From NCBI GenBank assembly GCA_964529285.1, contig CAZGWK010000038.1:1-32047 (forward strand): a stretch of 32,047 nt of DNA, written 5' to 3'. The DNA is from SURF-21 sp964529285 (GTDB lineage: Bacteria; Actinomycetota; Geothermincolia; Geothermincolales; RBG-13-55-18). The notes beneath the pieces were generated by a model. The model was given only the letters and a program-made list of their open reading frames with translations. It searched no databases and was not told the origin of the DNA. Numbering within the stretch: position 1 is the stretch's first letter; each line of letters starts with the position of its first letter. This document shows positions 1 to 7,601 of this stretch, one piece after another. The position numbers and the translations under genes are program-made.

Positions 1-9
1 AGACCCCTA

Positions 10-18
10 TGTTAAAAT
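10..18 (+). promoter_or_regulatory. possible extended -10 element upstream of efp
   Basis: A TG-N-TAAAAT sequence lies 37 bases before the efp start and resembles an extended -10 box. The -35 region would fall outside the window, so this is a weak call. It could drive efp, the Asp23-family gene and nusB, which are contiguous. Confidence 0.35.
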
Positions 19-54
19 GGGTTCGCGGGCGGGGAACGAGACGGGAGAGCGGGA

Positions 55-615
55 ATGATATCGACTGCGGACTTTAAAAACGGTATGACCATCGAGATCG
101 ACGGAGCGCTCTACAACATCGTTTATTTTCAACACGTGAAGCCGGGCAAAGGCGGCGCCTTCGTGCGTACGAGGCTGAAGAACCTGAAAAACGGAGCGGT
201 CATGGAGAAGACCTTCCGCGCGGGGGAGAAAGTAGAGCTGGCCATACTGGACAAGCGCAGGATGCAGTTCCTTTACCGCGAGGGCGGCAACTTCATCTTC
301 ATGGACACCGAGACCTACGAACAGATGCCCGTCAGCGAGGAAGAGGCCGGCGAGGCGGCGAGTTTCCTCGGCGAGGGAATGCAGGTGGAAGTGTCCCTGT
401 ACGAGGGGAAGCCGGTGGGACTTGAGCCCCCCGTCTTCGTGGAGATGGAGGTGGCGGAGACCGCACCCGGGGTAAAGGGCGATACCGCGAGCGGGGGCAG
501 CAAGCCCGCGACCCTCGAGAGCGGCATCGTGGTCAACGTGCCTCTTTTTATAGAGCCGGGCAACAGGATAAAGGTTGACACGCGCAGCGGCGATTACGTG
601 GAAAGGGTGGAATGA
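55..615 (+). CDS. efp: translation elongation factor P
   Basis: EF-P binds stalled ribosomes between the P and E sites and relieves arrest at polyproline stretches. The 186-residue length is normal for the family. The N-terminal KOW-like domain carries the conserved loop PGKGGAF with Lys32 at the tip, the residue that is modified in many EF-Ps, followed by VRTRLKNLKNG. The C-terminal OB domains end in the family signature around residues 163-183 (VPLFIEPGNRIKVDTRSGDY). The ATG is preceded by a GGGAGA ribosome-binding site. The stop overlaps the start of the next gene (ATGA), and the order efp, Asp23-family gene, nusB is common in Gram-positive bacteria. Which enzyme modifies Lys32, if any, is not visible here. 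Confidence 0.97.
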   Translation: MISTADFKNGMTIEIDGALYNIVYFQHVKPGKGGAFVRTRLKNLKNGAVMEKTFRAGEKVELAILDKRRMQFLYREGGNFIFMDTETYEQMPVSEEEAGEAASFLGEGMQVEVSLYEGKPVGLEPPVFVEMEVAETAPGVKGDTASGGSKPATLESGIVVNVPLFIEPGNRIKVDTRSGDYVERVE

Positions 616-953
616 GCGTTATGCTTGACGCGGGAACCTTTAAAATGCGAGCTGGGGTACTGGAGCTTATCGCCGGTATAGCCCTGTGCGGGATCGATGG
701 TGCGTTGGGGACGGCAATGCGCGCCGACCATCCTGAGGACCTCAAGAAGAGAAAGAACCTCGCGAAGGGCGTCAAGGCGGAGGTGGACGGCAACGAGATA
801 GCTTTCGAACTGGACGCATGCATGGAATATGGCAAGGACTTCATCGGCCTGTCGAGGCAGATTCAAGGTGCGGTGGCAGAGACGGTCGAGGCCATGACCG
901 GGTGGGACGTGGTGGCCGTTAACGTGAACGTCTTGGGGGTGAACGCCTCCTAG
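612..953 (+). CDS. Asp23/Gls24 family envelope stress protein
   Basis: A 113-residue protein of the Asp23/Gls24 (DUF322) family. Support comes from the N-terminal LELIAGIALCGIDG, the central KNLAKGVKAEVDGNEIAFEL, and the C-terminal AVAETVEAMTGWDVVAVNVN, which together follow the family pattern of a conserved V-E-x-M-T-G-x-x-V-x-x-V-N-V motif at the end. Family members are cytoplasmic and often associate with the membrane through a partner (AmaP). No AmaP-like partner is adjacent here. The gene overlaps the efp stop by four bases and directly abuts nusB, a genomic position typical for the family in Firmicutes. A second ATG at 621 is an alternative start. The cellular role in this lineage is unknown. 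Confidence 0.82.
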   Translation: MSVMLDAGTFKMRAGVLELIAGIALCGIDGALGTAMRADHPEDLKKRKNLAKGVKAEVDGNEIAFELDACMEYGKDFIGLSRQIQGAVAETVEAMTGWDVVAVNVNVLGVNAS

Positions 954-1550
954 GTGAAAGAGCCCAAATCCTTCAGCAGGCGCACTCTGGCCCGCATGCT
1001 GGCCTGCGACATCCTGTACCAGATGGATCTGACCGGAAGCGATCCCGAGAAGGTTATAGGGGAGCTCGACGGCATGCTGCGGGAGGGCATAGAGGAAGAG
1101 CCCGCGCCACCGCAGGAAATACCGCATATATCGCTGGAACACGTCAGGTACATGTTCGGGAGTAACGCGGATATCGAGGAACTGGTGGCGTTCGGCTCGG
1201 TATACCTCGCGTATCCCGAAGCCGTTCCCGAGTTCTCGCGGGAGCTCGTAGGGATATACCTGGAAAACCGCGAGAAGATCGACGGGATGATCGCATCGTA
1301 TGCCGACCGTTGGTCGCTGGAGCGCATGCCCATAATCGACCGCAACCTCTTGAGGCTGGGCGTCTGCGAGCTGCTCTATCGCCATGACATACCCACTAAC
1401 GTCACTATCAACGAGTACCTGGAGCTGGCCAAGACCTTTTCCACCGAGGATTCCGGGAAGTTCATCAACGGCGTATTGGGAAAACTGGTGAGGGACGAGG
1501 GACTGCAGGGCGGCGCGGGGCACGATGATCAAAAAGGCGGGATAGGATGA
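954..1550 (+). CDS. nusB: transcription antitermination protein NusB
   Basis: NusB pairs with NusE (ribosomal protein S10) on boxA RNA to prevent premature termination in rRNA operons. The N-terminal helix has the family pattern RRTLARMLACDILYQMD. The C-terminal half contains WSLERMPIIDRNLLRLGVCELLY and a following VTINEYLELAKTF..DSGKFINGVLGKL block, all characteristic. At 198 residues it is longer than the usual 130-150; the excess is an acidic segment at about residues 30-75. The GTG start directly follows the stop of the Asp23-family gene with no gap. The nearest G-rich ribosome-binding candidate (935-940) is rather far upstream, so translation may be coupled. Confidence 0.95.
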   Translation: MKEPKSFSRRTLARMLACDILYQMDLTGSDPEKVIGELDGMLREGIEEEPAPPQEIPHISLEHVRYMFGSNADIEELVAFGSVYLAYPEAVPEFSRELVGIYLENREKIDGMIASYADRWSLERMPIIDRNLLRLGVCELLYRHDIPTNVTINEYLELAKTFSTEDSGKFINGVLGKLVRDEGLQGGAGHDDQKGGIG

Positions 1551-1664
1551 GGTCGCTGGAGGTCTTCGGGAGGCCGTACTTTCGTCTCGACCACGGGTGG
1601 CCAGGACCGGCTGACCGCTTGTGCCCAAGGCTTTGAACAAGGCTGATACCCTACATTTTGTATG

Positions 1665-1694
1665 TTGCCCCGCGGCAGGACGGGGTGCTATTCT
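1665..1694 (+). promoter_or_regulatory. probable sigma-70-type promoter of the pyr operon
   Basis: TTGCCC (1665-1670) and TATTCT (1689-1694) are separated by 18 bases, with a TG just before the -10 box. Transcription would begin near 1701, immediately before the PyrR-binding element, which is the layout of known pyr attenuator leaders. Confidence 0.55.
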
Positions 1695-1702
1695 GTAAGA
1701 GA

Positions 1703-1734
1703 CCTTTAATTCAGTCCTGCGAGGCTGGCAAGGG
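1703..1734 (+). promoter_or_regulatory. PyrR-binding RNA element (anti-antiterminator)
   Basis: The leader contains CCTTT followed by AGTCCTGCGAGGCT (1713-1726) and ending in AAGGG. This matches the PyrR recognition hairpin of Bacillus-type pyr leaders: a stem closed by CCTTT/AAGGG, an internal AGUCC and a GAGGCU loop/stem segment. In the known mechanism UMP-bound PyrR stabilises this hairpin, which disrupts an antiterminator and lets the downstream terminator form. The terminator is present at 1756-1787 and pyrR follows. That this leader works the same way is inference from layout and motif. Confidence 0.85.
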
Positions 1735-1755
1735 AAAATATGCAACGAGATCGGA

Positions 1756-1787
1756 GCCTTCTTGCGCCGGCCGCAGGAAGGCTTTTT
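1756..1787 (+). terminator. intrinsic terminator of the pyr attenuator
   Basis: An 11-base-pair stem (1756-1766 with 1772-1782, including one G-T pair) around a 5-base loop is followed directly by five T residues. It lies 18 bases ahead of the pyrR TTG start and downstream of the PyrR-binding element, so it fits the regulated terminator of an attenuation switch. Confidence 0.85.
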
Positions 1788-1804
1788 CGCGCTGGAGGTG
1801 AGGG

Positions 1805-2350
1805 TTGGCGTTCAGGGAACGGGTCAAGGTGATGGAGGATTCCGATGTAAGGCGCGCCGTACAGCGCATATCTCACGAGATCGTGGAGCGCAATAAAGGG
1901 GCGGGAGACGTAGTCTTAGTGGGGATAAGGACGCGCGGAGTGCCCCTGTCTCTGCGCATCGCGAAAACTGTTTCCGGCATAGAGGATATCGAGGTGCCGG
2001 TGGGCAGGCTGGATATAACCATGTACCGGGACGACTTGCACACCATGAGCCAGCCGGTGGTGAAGGAGACCCATCTGCCCGGTGACATCGAGGGCAAGAA
2101 CGTTATCATCGTGGACGATGTTCTCTATACCGGACGCAGCGTGCGCTCCGCCATGGACGCCATCATCGATTTCGGGCGCCCGGCCTCGATACAGCTGGCG
2201 GTCCTGGTTGACCGTGGCCACCGCGAGCTCCCCATAAGAGCGGATTATGTCGGAAAGAACGTACCTACCGCTCCGGGAGAAAAGGTCAGGGTGGCCCTCG
2301 AGGAGGTGGACGGCGAAGATGGCGTTTATATCGGATACGAGGATGAATAA
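1805..2350 (+). CDS. pyrR: bifunctional pyr operon attenuation regulator / uracil phosphoribosyltransferase PyrR
   Basis: PyrR binds pyr leader RNA in a UMP-dependent way and often has residual uracil phosphoribosyltransferase activity. The 181-residue protein has the type I PRTase fold with the PRPP loop VIIVDDVLYTGRSVRSA (about residues 100-116). PyrR-specific segments include the N-terminal LVGIRTRGVPLSLRIA, GRLDITMYRDD and LVDRGHRELPIRADYVGKNVPT. The TTG start is set by GGAGGTG at 1794-1800. It is the first gene after the attenuator. A perfect hairpin terminator overlaps its stop codon, so part of the transcripts may carry pyrR alone. Confidence 0.96.
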   Translation: MAFRERVKVMEDSDVRRAVQRISHEIVERNKGAGDVVLVGIRTRGVPLSLRIAKTVSGIEDIEVPVGRLDITMYRDDLHTMSQPVVKETHLPGDIEGKNVIIVDDVLYTGRSVRSAMDAIIDFGRPASIQLAVLVDRGHRELPIRADYVGKNVPTAPGEKVRVALEEVDGEDGVYIGYEDE

Positions 2351-2376
2351 GCCCGCCTGCAGGCGGGCTTATTTTT
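2346..2376 (+). terminator. perfect-palindrome terminator between pyrR and pyrB
   Basis: A perfect 14-base inverted repeat (2346-2359 with 2360-2373, a GC-rich core flanked by A/T) runs into a further T-tract to 2376 and includes the pyrR stop codon. It looks like a strong intrinsic terminator. In the 108 bases from here to pyrB I see no second convincing PyrR-binding element, so how transcription reaches pyrBC is not obvious. Confidence 0.8.
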
Positions 2377-2484
2377 CGCGCCAGCAACGCAGGCCATGGG
2401 GACGGTCGCCGCTCGCGCTTCGAGGCGCAGCGGCCATGCAGGTTACAGGGCGGCCGCCGCGCTTTAGCGGGGAGGAGGGTGGAC

Positions 2485-3420
2485 TTGGCTGAGAAAAGGC
2501 ATTTACTGGACGTGGACGACCTGGGACGCGAGGACATGGAGCGGGTGCTGAACACGGCCCGTTCTTTCTCCGAGGTCCTGCGCAGACCGATAAAGAAGGT
2601 TCCCTCACTGCGCGGCAAGACGGTCGTGAACCTCTTTTACGAATCCTCCACGCGGACCCGCATGTCTTTCGAGGTGGCCGCGAAGAGGCTCAGTGCCGAC
2701 GTCCTCAACTTCAGTGCGGCGGTTTCCAGCGTGGAGAAGGGGGAGAGCCTCAAAGACACCGCGCTCACCCTGGAGGCCATGGGCGTGGACGCGGTTGTAA
2801 TCAGGCATCCCGTGGCGGGAGCGCCCTGGCTGCTGAGACAATGGCTGGAGGCGGCCATCCTCAACGCCGGAGACGGCATGCACGCGCACCCGACCCAGGC
2901 GCTGCTCGATCTCTTTACCATGCGGGAGAGGCTGGGCGAACTGGAGGGCAGGACCATCGCCTTTATCGGTGACATCCTGCACTCCCGCGTGGCGCGCTCC
3001 GGAATAAAAGCCTGCCGGGCAATGGGTATGCAGGTGGTGGCGGTGGCGCCGCCCACGTTGCTGCCGCCGGTAGAGCTCGAGGGCGTGGAAACCGCAAACG
3101 ATCTCGACGAAGTGATCCCGCACTGCGACGTGCTCTACATGCTGCGCATCCAGAAGGAGAGGCAGAAGGAGGGGAGATTTCCCTCGCTGGAGGAGTACGT
3201 AAGGCTTTACCAGTTGAACGCGCACAGGCTGGGAAAGGCCATACCGCAGGTGCTCGTGATGCACCCCGGGCCGATGAATCGCGGTGTGGAGATAGCCGCC
3301 GAGGTTGCAGACGCCCCCCAGGCGGCGATAACCGCTCAGGTCTCGTCGGGTGTCGCTATACGCATGGCGGTGCTCTTCCTGCTTCTGGGAGGCGCCGAGG
3401 GGGATGGGAAGGTTGCCTGA
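2485..3420 (+). CDS. pyrB: aspartate carbamoyltransferase catalytic subunit
   Basis: Catalyses carbamoyl phosphate plus L-aspartate to N-carbamoyl-L-aspartate, the committed step of pyrimidine synthesis. The 311-residue protein contains the carbamoyl phosphate motif FYESSTRTRMSFE (about 51-63), the SVEKGESLKDT loop, VIRHP, HAHPTQALLD, GDILHSRVARS, and the aspartate-side MHPGPMNRGVEI and QVSSGVAIRMAVL. All catalytic motifs look intact. The TTG at 2485 is preferred because GGAGGAGGG sits at 2471-2479; a GTG at 2479 would overlap that site. The end overlaps pyrC. No pyrI regulatory subunit is adjacent, as in other Gram-positive pyr operons. Confidence 0.96.
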   Translation: MAEKRHLLDVDDLGREDMERVLNTARSFSEVLRRPIKKVPSLRGKTVVNLFYESSTRTRMSFEVAAKRLSADVLNFSAAVSSVEKGESLKDTALTLEAMGVDAVVIRHPVAGAPWLLRQWLEAAILNAGDGMHAHPTQALLDLFTMRERLGELEGRTIAFIGDILHSRVARSGIKACRAMGMQVVAVAPPTLLPPVELEGVETANDLDEVIPHCDVLYMLRIQKERQKEGRFPSLEEYVRLYQLNAHRLGKAIPQVLVMHPGPMNRGVEIAAEVADAPQAAITAQVSSGVAIRMAVLFLLLGGAEGDGKVA

Positions 3421-4726
3421 AGTGCTCATAAGAAACGCCAGGGTCATGGACCCCTTCAACGCTCTCGACGAGAAGTTGGACGTGGCCGTATCCGGGGGGC
3501 GTATCGCAGCGGTAGGGAAAGAGCTGCCGCAGGAGGGACGCGAGGTTCTGCAAGCGTGGGGGATGGTACTGGCTCCGGGATTCCTGGAACTACATGCCCA
3601 TCTGCGCGAGCCGGGCAACGAGGAAGCGGAGAGCCTGCAGAGCGGCCTCGAGGCGGCCCTGCGCGGTGGCTATACCGCGGTATGCTGTATGCCCAACACG
3701 CTCCCGCCGCTGGACAACGCGGCGGTAGTGGGAGGGATCGCCGCGAAGGCGAGAGAACTGGCGCTGGCGGACCTCTTCCCGGTCGGCTGTATCACCTTAA
3801 AAAGGGAGGGAAGGGAACTGGCCGAGATGGCGCTGATGCACCTGAGCGAGGCGCGGGTGCGGGCCTTCTCCGACGATGGTAGCGGGGTCGAGGACGCAGG
3901 TCTCATGCGCAGGGCCATGGAGTATGCCGGCGCATTCGGCGGCGTTCTCATCTCGCATGCCGAGGAGCAGTCCCTTTCACGGGGCGGCCAGATAAACGAG
4001 GGCGCCGTTTCCACCGCGATGGGCCTGCGGGGCATACCGGCACTGGCAGAGGAGGTGATGGTCGCCCGCGATATCCTGCTCGCCGAGGATACTGGATGCC
4101 GGCTGCATCTCGCCCATGTGAGCACGGCAGGCACGGTACGCATGTTGAGGGAAGCCCGGGAACGGGGCGCCAGGGTTACGGCCGAGGTCACGCCGCACCA
4201 CCTTCTGCTGAGCGAGATGGATATCTCCGGTTACGATACCGTCTTCAAGGTCAACCCGCCACTGCGCACCCCACAAGACGTCCAGTCTCTCCGGGCGGCG
4301 CTAAGGGACGGAAGCATAGACGCCATCGCCACCGACCATGCCCCCCACACCACCGAGGATAAGGAGAGGGAATTCGATTATGCGCCTTTCGGGGTAGTGG
4401 GTATGGAGAGTGCGTTCCCCATGCTCTACAGCGAGCTCGTCCTGGCAGGGGAAATAGAGCTGATGCGCCTCATAGAGCTGTTGACCAGCGGACCCGCCTC
4501 AGTGTTGGGACTTAAACCGCCGGAATACGGGGCAGGTATCGTGGAGGGAGGCCGCGCAGACCTCGTCCTCCTGGACACCGATAGCGAATGGACACTCGAC
4601 GCGAAGCGCTTCGCATCCAAAGGGCGCAACTGCCCCTTTCATGGCAGGAGGGTGAGGGGAAGGATAAGATATACCTTCAAGAACGGCAGGATGGCTTATC
4701 GCCTGGGCGAGATTGGGAGCGGTTGA
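3404..4726 (+). CDS. pyrC: dihydroorotase
   Basis: Cyclises N-carbamoyl-L-aspartate to dihydroorotate. At about 440 residues it is a class I (long, multifunctional-type) dihydroorotase with the TIM-barrel amidohydrolase fold. Zinc ligands are visible in LELHAHLREPG (His64 and His66), ISHAEEQ, LHLAHVSTAGT and ATDHAPHT. The substrate loop is GFPM-like: FGVVGMESAFPMLYSE. The start is either ATG 3404 or TTG 3413, both inside the pyrB end; ATG is chosen, with GGGAGG at 3387-3392. The usual PGF-x-D-x-H-x-H has Glu instead of Asp before the first His. One base separates the stop from the next ATG. Confidence 0.95.
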   Translation: MGRLPEVLIRNARVMDPFNALDEKLDVAVSGGRIAAVGKELPQEGREVLQAWGMVLAPGFLELHAHLREPGNEEAESLQSGLEAALRGGYTAVCCMPNTLPPLDNAAVVGGIAAKARELALADLFPVGCITLKREGRELAEMALMHLSEARVRAFSDDGSGVEDAGLMRRAMEYAGAFGGVLISHAEEQSLSRGGQINEGAVSTAMGLRGIPALAEEVMVARDILLAEDTGCRLHLAHVSTAGTVRMLREARERGARVTAEVTPHHLLLSEMDISGYDTVFKVNPPLRTPQDVQSLRAALRDGSIDAIATDHAPHTTEDKEREFDYAPFGVVGMESAFPMLYSELVLAGEIELMRLIELLTSGPASVLGLKPPEYGAGIVEGGRADLVLLDTDSEWTLDAKRFASKGRNCPFHGRRVRGRIRYTFKNGRMAYRLGEIGSG

Positions 4727-4727
4727 T

Positions 4728-7598
4728 ATGGAGATGCGTAAAGGCGAGGTGTTGGTGATCGGCCCGGGGCCGGTGACCCTGGCACAGGGGCCGTTCCTGC
4801 AGTATACGGCGGCGAGGGGTTGCAGGAAATTGCGCTCTTGCGGTTGGAGAGTACTTGTGCTCGAGGACAATCCGGCTACGCTTACCGATTGCGGGTGCGG
4901 AGAAGGCGATCTCTACATGGAGCCGCCCGCAAGCGAGGTTATCGAACGCATCGTGGGCGAAAGGGGCATAGAGAACATATGGTATGGGTATGGGGGAAGG
5001 CGGGGATGGATGCTGGCGATCAGGCTGGCCAGCGAGGCATGGTACGAATCTTCGGGCATGCGTGCTTTAGACCTCGACGACCGGACCTTATGGCTGTGCG
5101 GCGAACGGACCCTGATGCGCGAGACGCTCGAAGCAAGCGGTATCGCCAATCCCGCGTTCCGGGCAGTGGGGAGCAAGGGGGAAGGGCAGGAGGCGGCGGA
5201 GAAGCTCGGTTTTCCTCTTGTCGTAAGACCACATTTCTCCTGCGGAGGTTGGGGGGCGGGCCTGGCATACAACCTCGAGGACTATCCCGCGCTGCTCGAG
5301 GAAGCCATGCGCGAGAGCCCTACGGGAGAGGTGCTCGTGGAGGAAGCGCTTGATGGTTGGCGCAAGTATATCGTGCTGGTGCTGCGTGACCGGGAAGGCG
5401 CGGTATGCATGCCGGGGATCATAGAGCAGGAGGAACCGCTTCCCAAACACGACGAGGACGCGGTTCTGGTATATCCGCCGCTGCATCAGGGCAGGGAAGG
5501 GGAGTACGCGCTGAGAGAGATGGCCGGTAAAGTCGTGGAATCCCTGGACCTGCTGGGGCTGGTGGAGGTGAAACTGGCTGCGAGCCCGGGATGGGAAGAT
5601 TTGTACGTACTGGATATAAACCCCCATCCCTGGCGGGCTATGCCCCTTCTTGAGACCGCAAGGGGGGTGGACCTTGTGAGCGCCCACATCGACCTGCTTT
5701 TGGGGAAGTCCCTGAGCGAGAAGAGCATCGAACTCGAGCGCAAGCCCCCCGAAGGTACTACCGTGGTATCCAGCTGTCCGGCTTATGGGTCGGGAAGCGA
5801 GGGGGAAGGATACCTTGCGTTGGGATGCCGGTCCATGGGGAGGAATGTATACAGGGGAAGCGATGCACGCGAAGCGGCGGCCAACGCCCTGGCGGACCTG
5901 TCCGGGAGCATGCAGTGTGAGATGGAGGGCGAAACCAGGGCGGCACTCGAAAGGCTGATATGCGCTGCGGGAAAGGAAGCGCGCTTAAGCACCGGCTTCT
6001 CTGCCCCTCCGCGAACGCAAGCGGTCAGCTCCCACTACAGATCGTGGCCGTTGCGTGAAGGCCCGGGGGGCGGAGTAATGCTCCTGGGTTGCGACAATGG
6101 GGAGCCGGGGGGTGGCTATGAGGCGAACGTCAATTGCTTCCAGGCGCTGAAAACATGGAGAGACGGGGGGGGAAGGGCGGCTCTCTATACCCCCGACCCG
6201 GGCTTTGCCCTGCTCGCATCGCAAGAGTCGGATGCGGTTTTCCTGGGGCCTCTGCATGGGGCTGCCGTAGCAGCGGCCGCATTGTCAGCCGGCACGGATT
6301 TTCTGGCCGCTCATTTCGGCGGCAGACATGCGATGGAGCTCGCAATAGACTTGGCGAGGTCGGGGTTGCAGGTGTGGGGGCTGCAGGAAACCGAGGACGC
6401 ATGCAGCCTGGGCAAGGCGCTGCAAAAGGCGAGGACCGCGGGTGTCGCGGTGGTCGATTTCGAGATGAGCAAGGGGTCGCAGGAGGGCAGGACCATATTG
6501 GAGAGAACTTCTTGTCCCGTTCTGGCCACGCTGGAGGAAGACGGCAGTCGGCCTGTAAACCATGTCGTCTATACACCCGGGGAAGGGCTGGATATGCTCG
6601 GCGCAAGGCCGGGTAAAATACTGTGGCGTCCCATGCGGGAGGAAGCCCAGGAGGTGCAGGTCGAGGCGGTTGCCTTGCCGGGAGGCCACGTCATCCTTCT
6701 TTGGGAGCAGCTCGAAGCGACCGCTATAGATGCAACGGACGGCCTGGCCGTATTCCCGCCGTGCTACCTGACGTCCGAGCAGTCTCGCAGGGCGCAGGAG
6801 CTGGCAGCCAGGGCCATCGATGCCCTGGAGTGGAGGGGAAACCTTTCCATGCGTATTCGCGTGAGCAATGGCGACATAGAGATATGGAGCCTGTCCCCGG
6901 GGCCCTCGGCTAACGTGCCTTTCCTGAACCGCGCCTCGTCGATGCCGCTGGCGTCGTACGGGATGATGGCGCTGGGAGGCCGGGACGTAGAGGTTAAAGC
7001 ATGCCGTGAATCATGCAGCGCCGTAAGGGCTCCGATGATACCTTTCGGCGTGATCGCGGACTCGGACATCCTGCAGTCACCCCGGCGCCGCTCGACGGGT
7101 GCGGTGATCGGCCTGGACAACGATCCCGGGGTGGCCTTCGCCAAGGCATTCTGGAGCCAGGGACTGAGACCGCAACCCGGGGGAGTCGCGTTGCTGAGCG
7201 TGGCGAACCGCGATAAGAGACGCGCCCTCATGCTGGCGCGGGAGCTGCAGGAGGCGGGATATGTGCTGACAGCGACCAGGGGCACCGCTCGCGCGCTGGC
7301 GGCTGCCGGGATAAGGGTGGAGGCGGTGAACAAGCTGCATGAAGGCAGGCCGAACATCCTGGACCTCATACGCAACGGCCTGGTAGGTCTGGTGGTAAAT
7401 ATTCCGCGCGGCAGGCGTCCCCACTCGGACGGTTTCTATATCCGGGCGGCATCCGTGCGCCACGGCATCCCCTGCATAACCAATATGGAAGTCGCACAGG
7501 CGTTTGCGCGGGGCCTGCGCCGGTGCGATCCGCCAGCCTGGGAGATATTGCCACTGGAGGCCTATTGCCGTCCCAGGCAGGAGCTGAGGGGAGGATGA
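4728..7598 (+). CDS. degenerate CarB-like protein (carbamoyl-phosphate synthase large-subunit homologue)
   Basis: The 956-residue protein follows the whole CarB plan but is shorter than the usual ~1,070 and heavily diverged. An N-terminal pre-ATP-grasp domain (GPGPVTLAQGPFLQYTAARG, NPATLTD) leads to ATP-grasp 1 (about 95-330), which keeps Arg167 and the glycine loop CGGWGAG. The metal-site residues there are changed: Lys282 replaces Gln and Asp296 replaces Glu, while Asn298 stays. The oligomerisation region is much reduced. The second half lacks a recognisable ATP loop, and the E-x-N-P-R metal motif reads S-L-S-P-G (721-725). The C-terminal MGS-like domain (about 819-940) is well kept: TRGTARAL, VNKLHEGRPNILDLIRNG, GRRPHSDGF. 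It occupies the pyrAB slot between pyrC and pyrK with no carA. It is intact, so probably functional, but is unlikely to make carbamoyl phosphate. A regulatory or scaffolding role is inference. Confidence 0.85.
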   Translation: MEMRKGEVLVIGPGPVTLAQGPFLQYTAARGCRKLRSCGWRVLVLEDNPATLTDCGCGEGDLYMEPPASEVIERIVGERGIENIWYGYGGRRGWMLAIRLASEAWYESSGMRALDLDDRTLWLCGERTLMRETLEASGIANPAFRAVGSKGEGQEAAEKLGFPLVVRPHFSCGGWGAGLAYNLEDYPALLEEAMRESPTGEVLVEEALDGWRKYIVLVLRDREGAVCMPGIIEQEEPLPKHDEDAVLVYPPLHQGREGEYALREMAGKVVESLDLLGLVEVKLAASPGWEDLYVLDINPHPWRAMPLLETARGVDLVSAHIDLLLGKSLSEKSIELERKPPEGTTVVSSCPAYGSGSEGEGYLALGCRSMGRNVYRGSDAREAAANALADLSGSMQCEMEGETRAALERLICAAGKEARLSTGFSAPPRTQAVSSHYRSWPLREGPGGGVMLLGCDNGEPGGGYEANVNCFQALKTWRDGGGRAALYTPDPGFALLASQESDAVFLGPLHGAAVAAAALSAGTDFLAAHFGGRHAMELAIDLARSGLQVWGLQETEDACSLGKALQKARTAGVAVVDFEMSKGSQEGRTILERTSCPVLATLEEDGSRPVNHVVYTPGEGLDMLGARPGKILWRPMREEAQEVQVEAVALPGGHVILLWEQLEATAIDATDGLAVFPPCYLTSEQSRRAQELAARAIDALEWRGNLSMRIRVSNGDIEIWSLSPGPSANVPFLNRASSMPLASYGMMALGGRDVEVKACRESCSAVRAPMIPFGVIADSDILQSPRRRSTGAVIGLDNDPGVAFAKAFWSQGLRPQPGGVALLSVANRDKRRALMLARELQEAGYVLTATRGTARALAAAGIRVEAVNKLHEGRPNILDLIRNGLVGLVVNIPRGRRPHSDGFYIRAASVRHGIPCITNMEVAQAFARGLRRCDPPAWEILPLEAYCRPRQELRGG

Positions 7599-7601
7599 GT
7601 T

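Noticed and set aside
1547..1636. A 29-codon frame starting at an ATG that overlaps the nusB stop
   Set aside because: It lies just upstream of the pyr promoter, has no recognisable sequence and is short enough to be chance; the region is better explained as intergenic DNA leading to the pyr promoter.
594..1745. Long open frame on the - strand opposite the Asp23-family gene and nusB (383 codons)
   Set aside because: It is the reverse-strand shadow of genes with clear family motifs, common in GC-rich DNA; it has low-complexity composition and no domain.
2605..3618. 337-codon - strand frame opposite pyrB
   Set aside because: Antisense to an unambiguous aspartate carbamoyltransferase gene, and rich in His/Arg/Gly as expected from a shadow frame.
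4728..7598. The CarB-like gene as a pseudogene
   Set aside because: The frame is uninterrupted for 956 codons, has good translation signals, the spacing to pyrC and pyrK is tight, and the C-terminal domain is conserved; decay is confined to catalytic sites.
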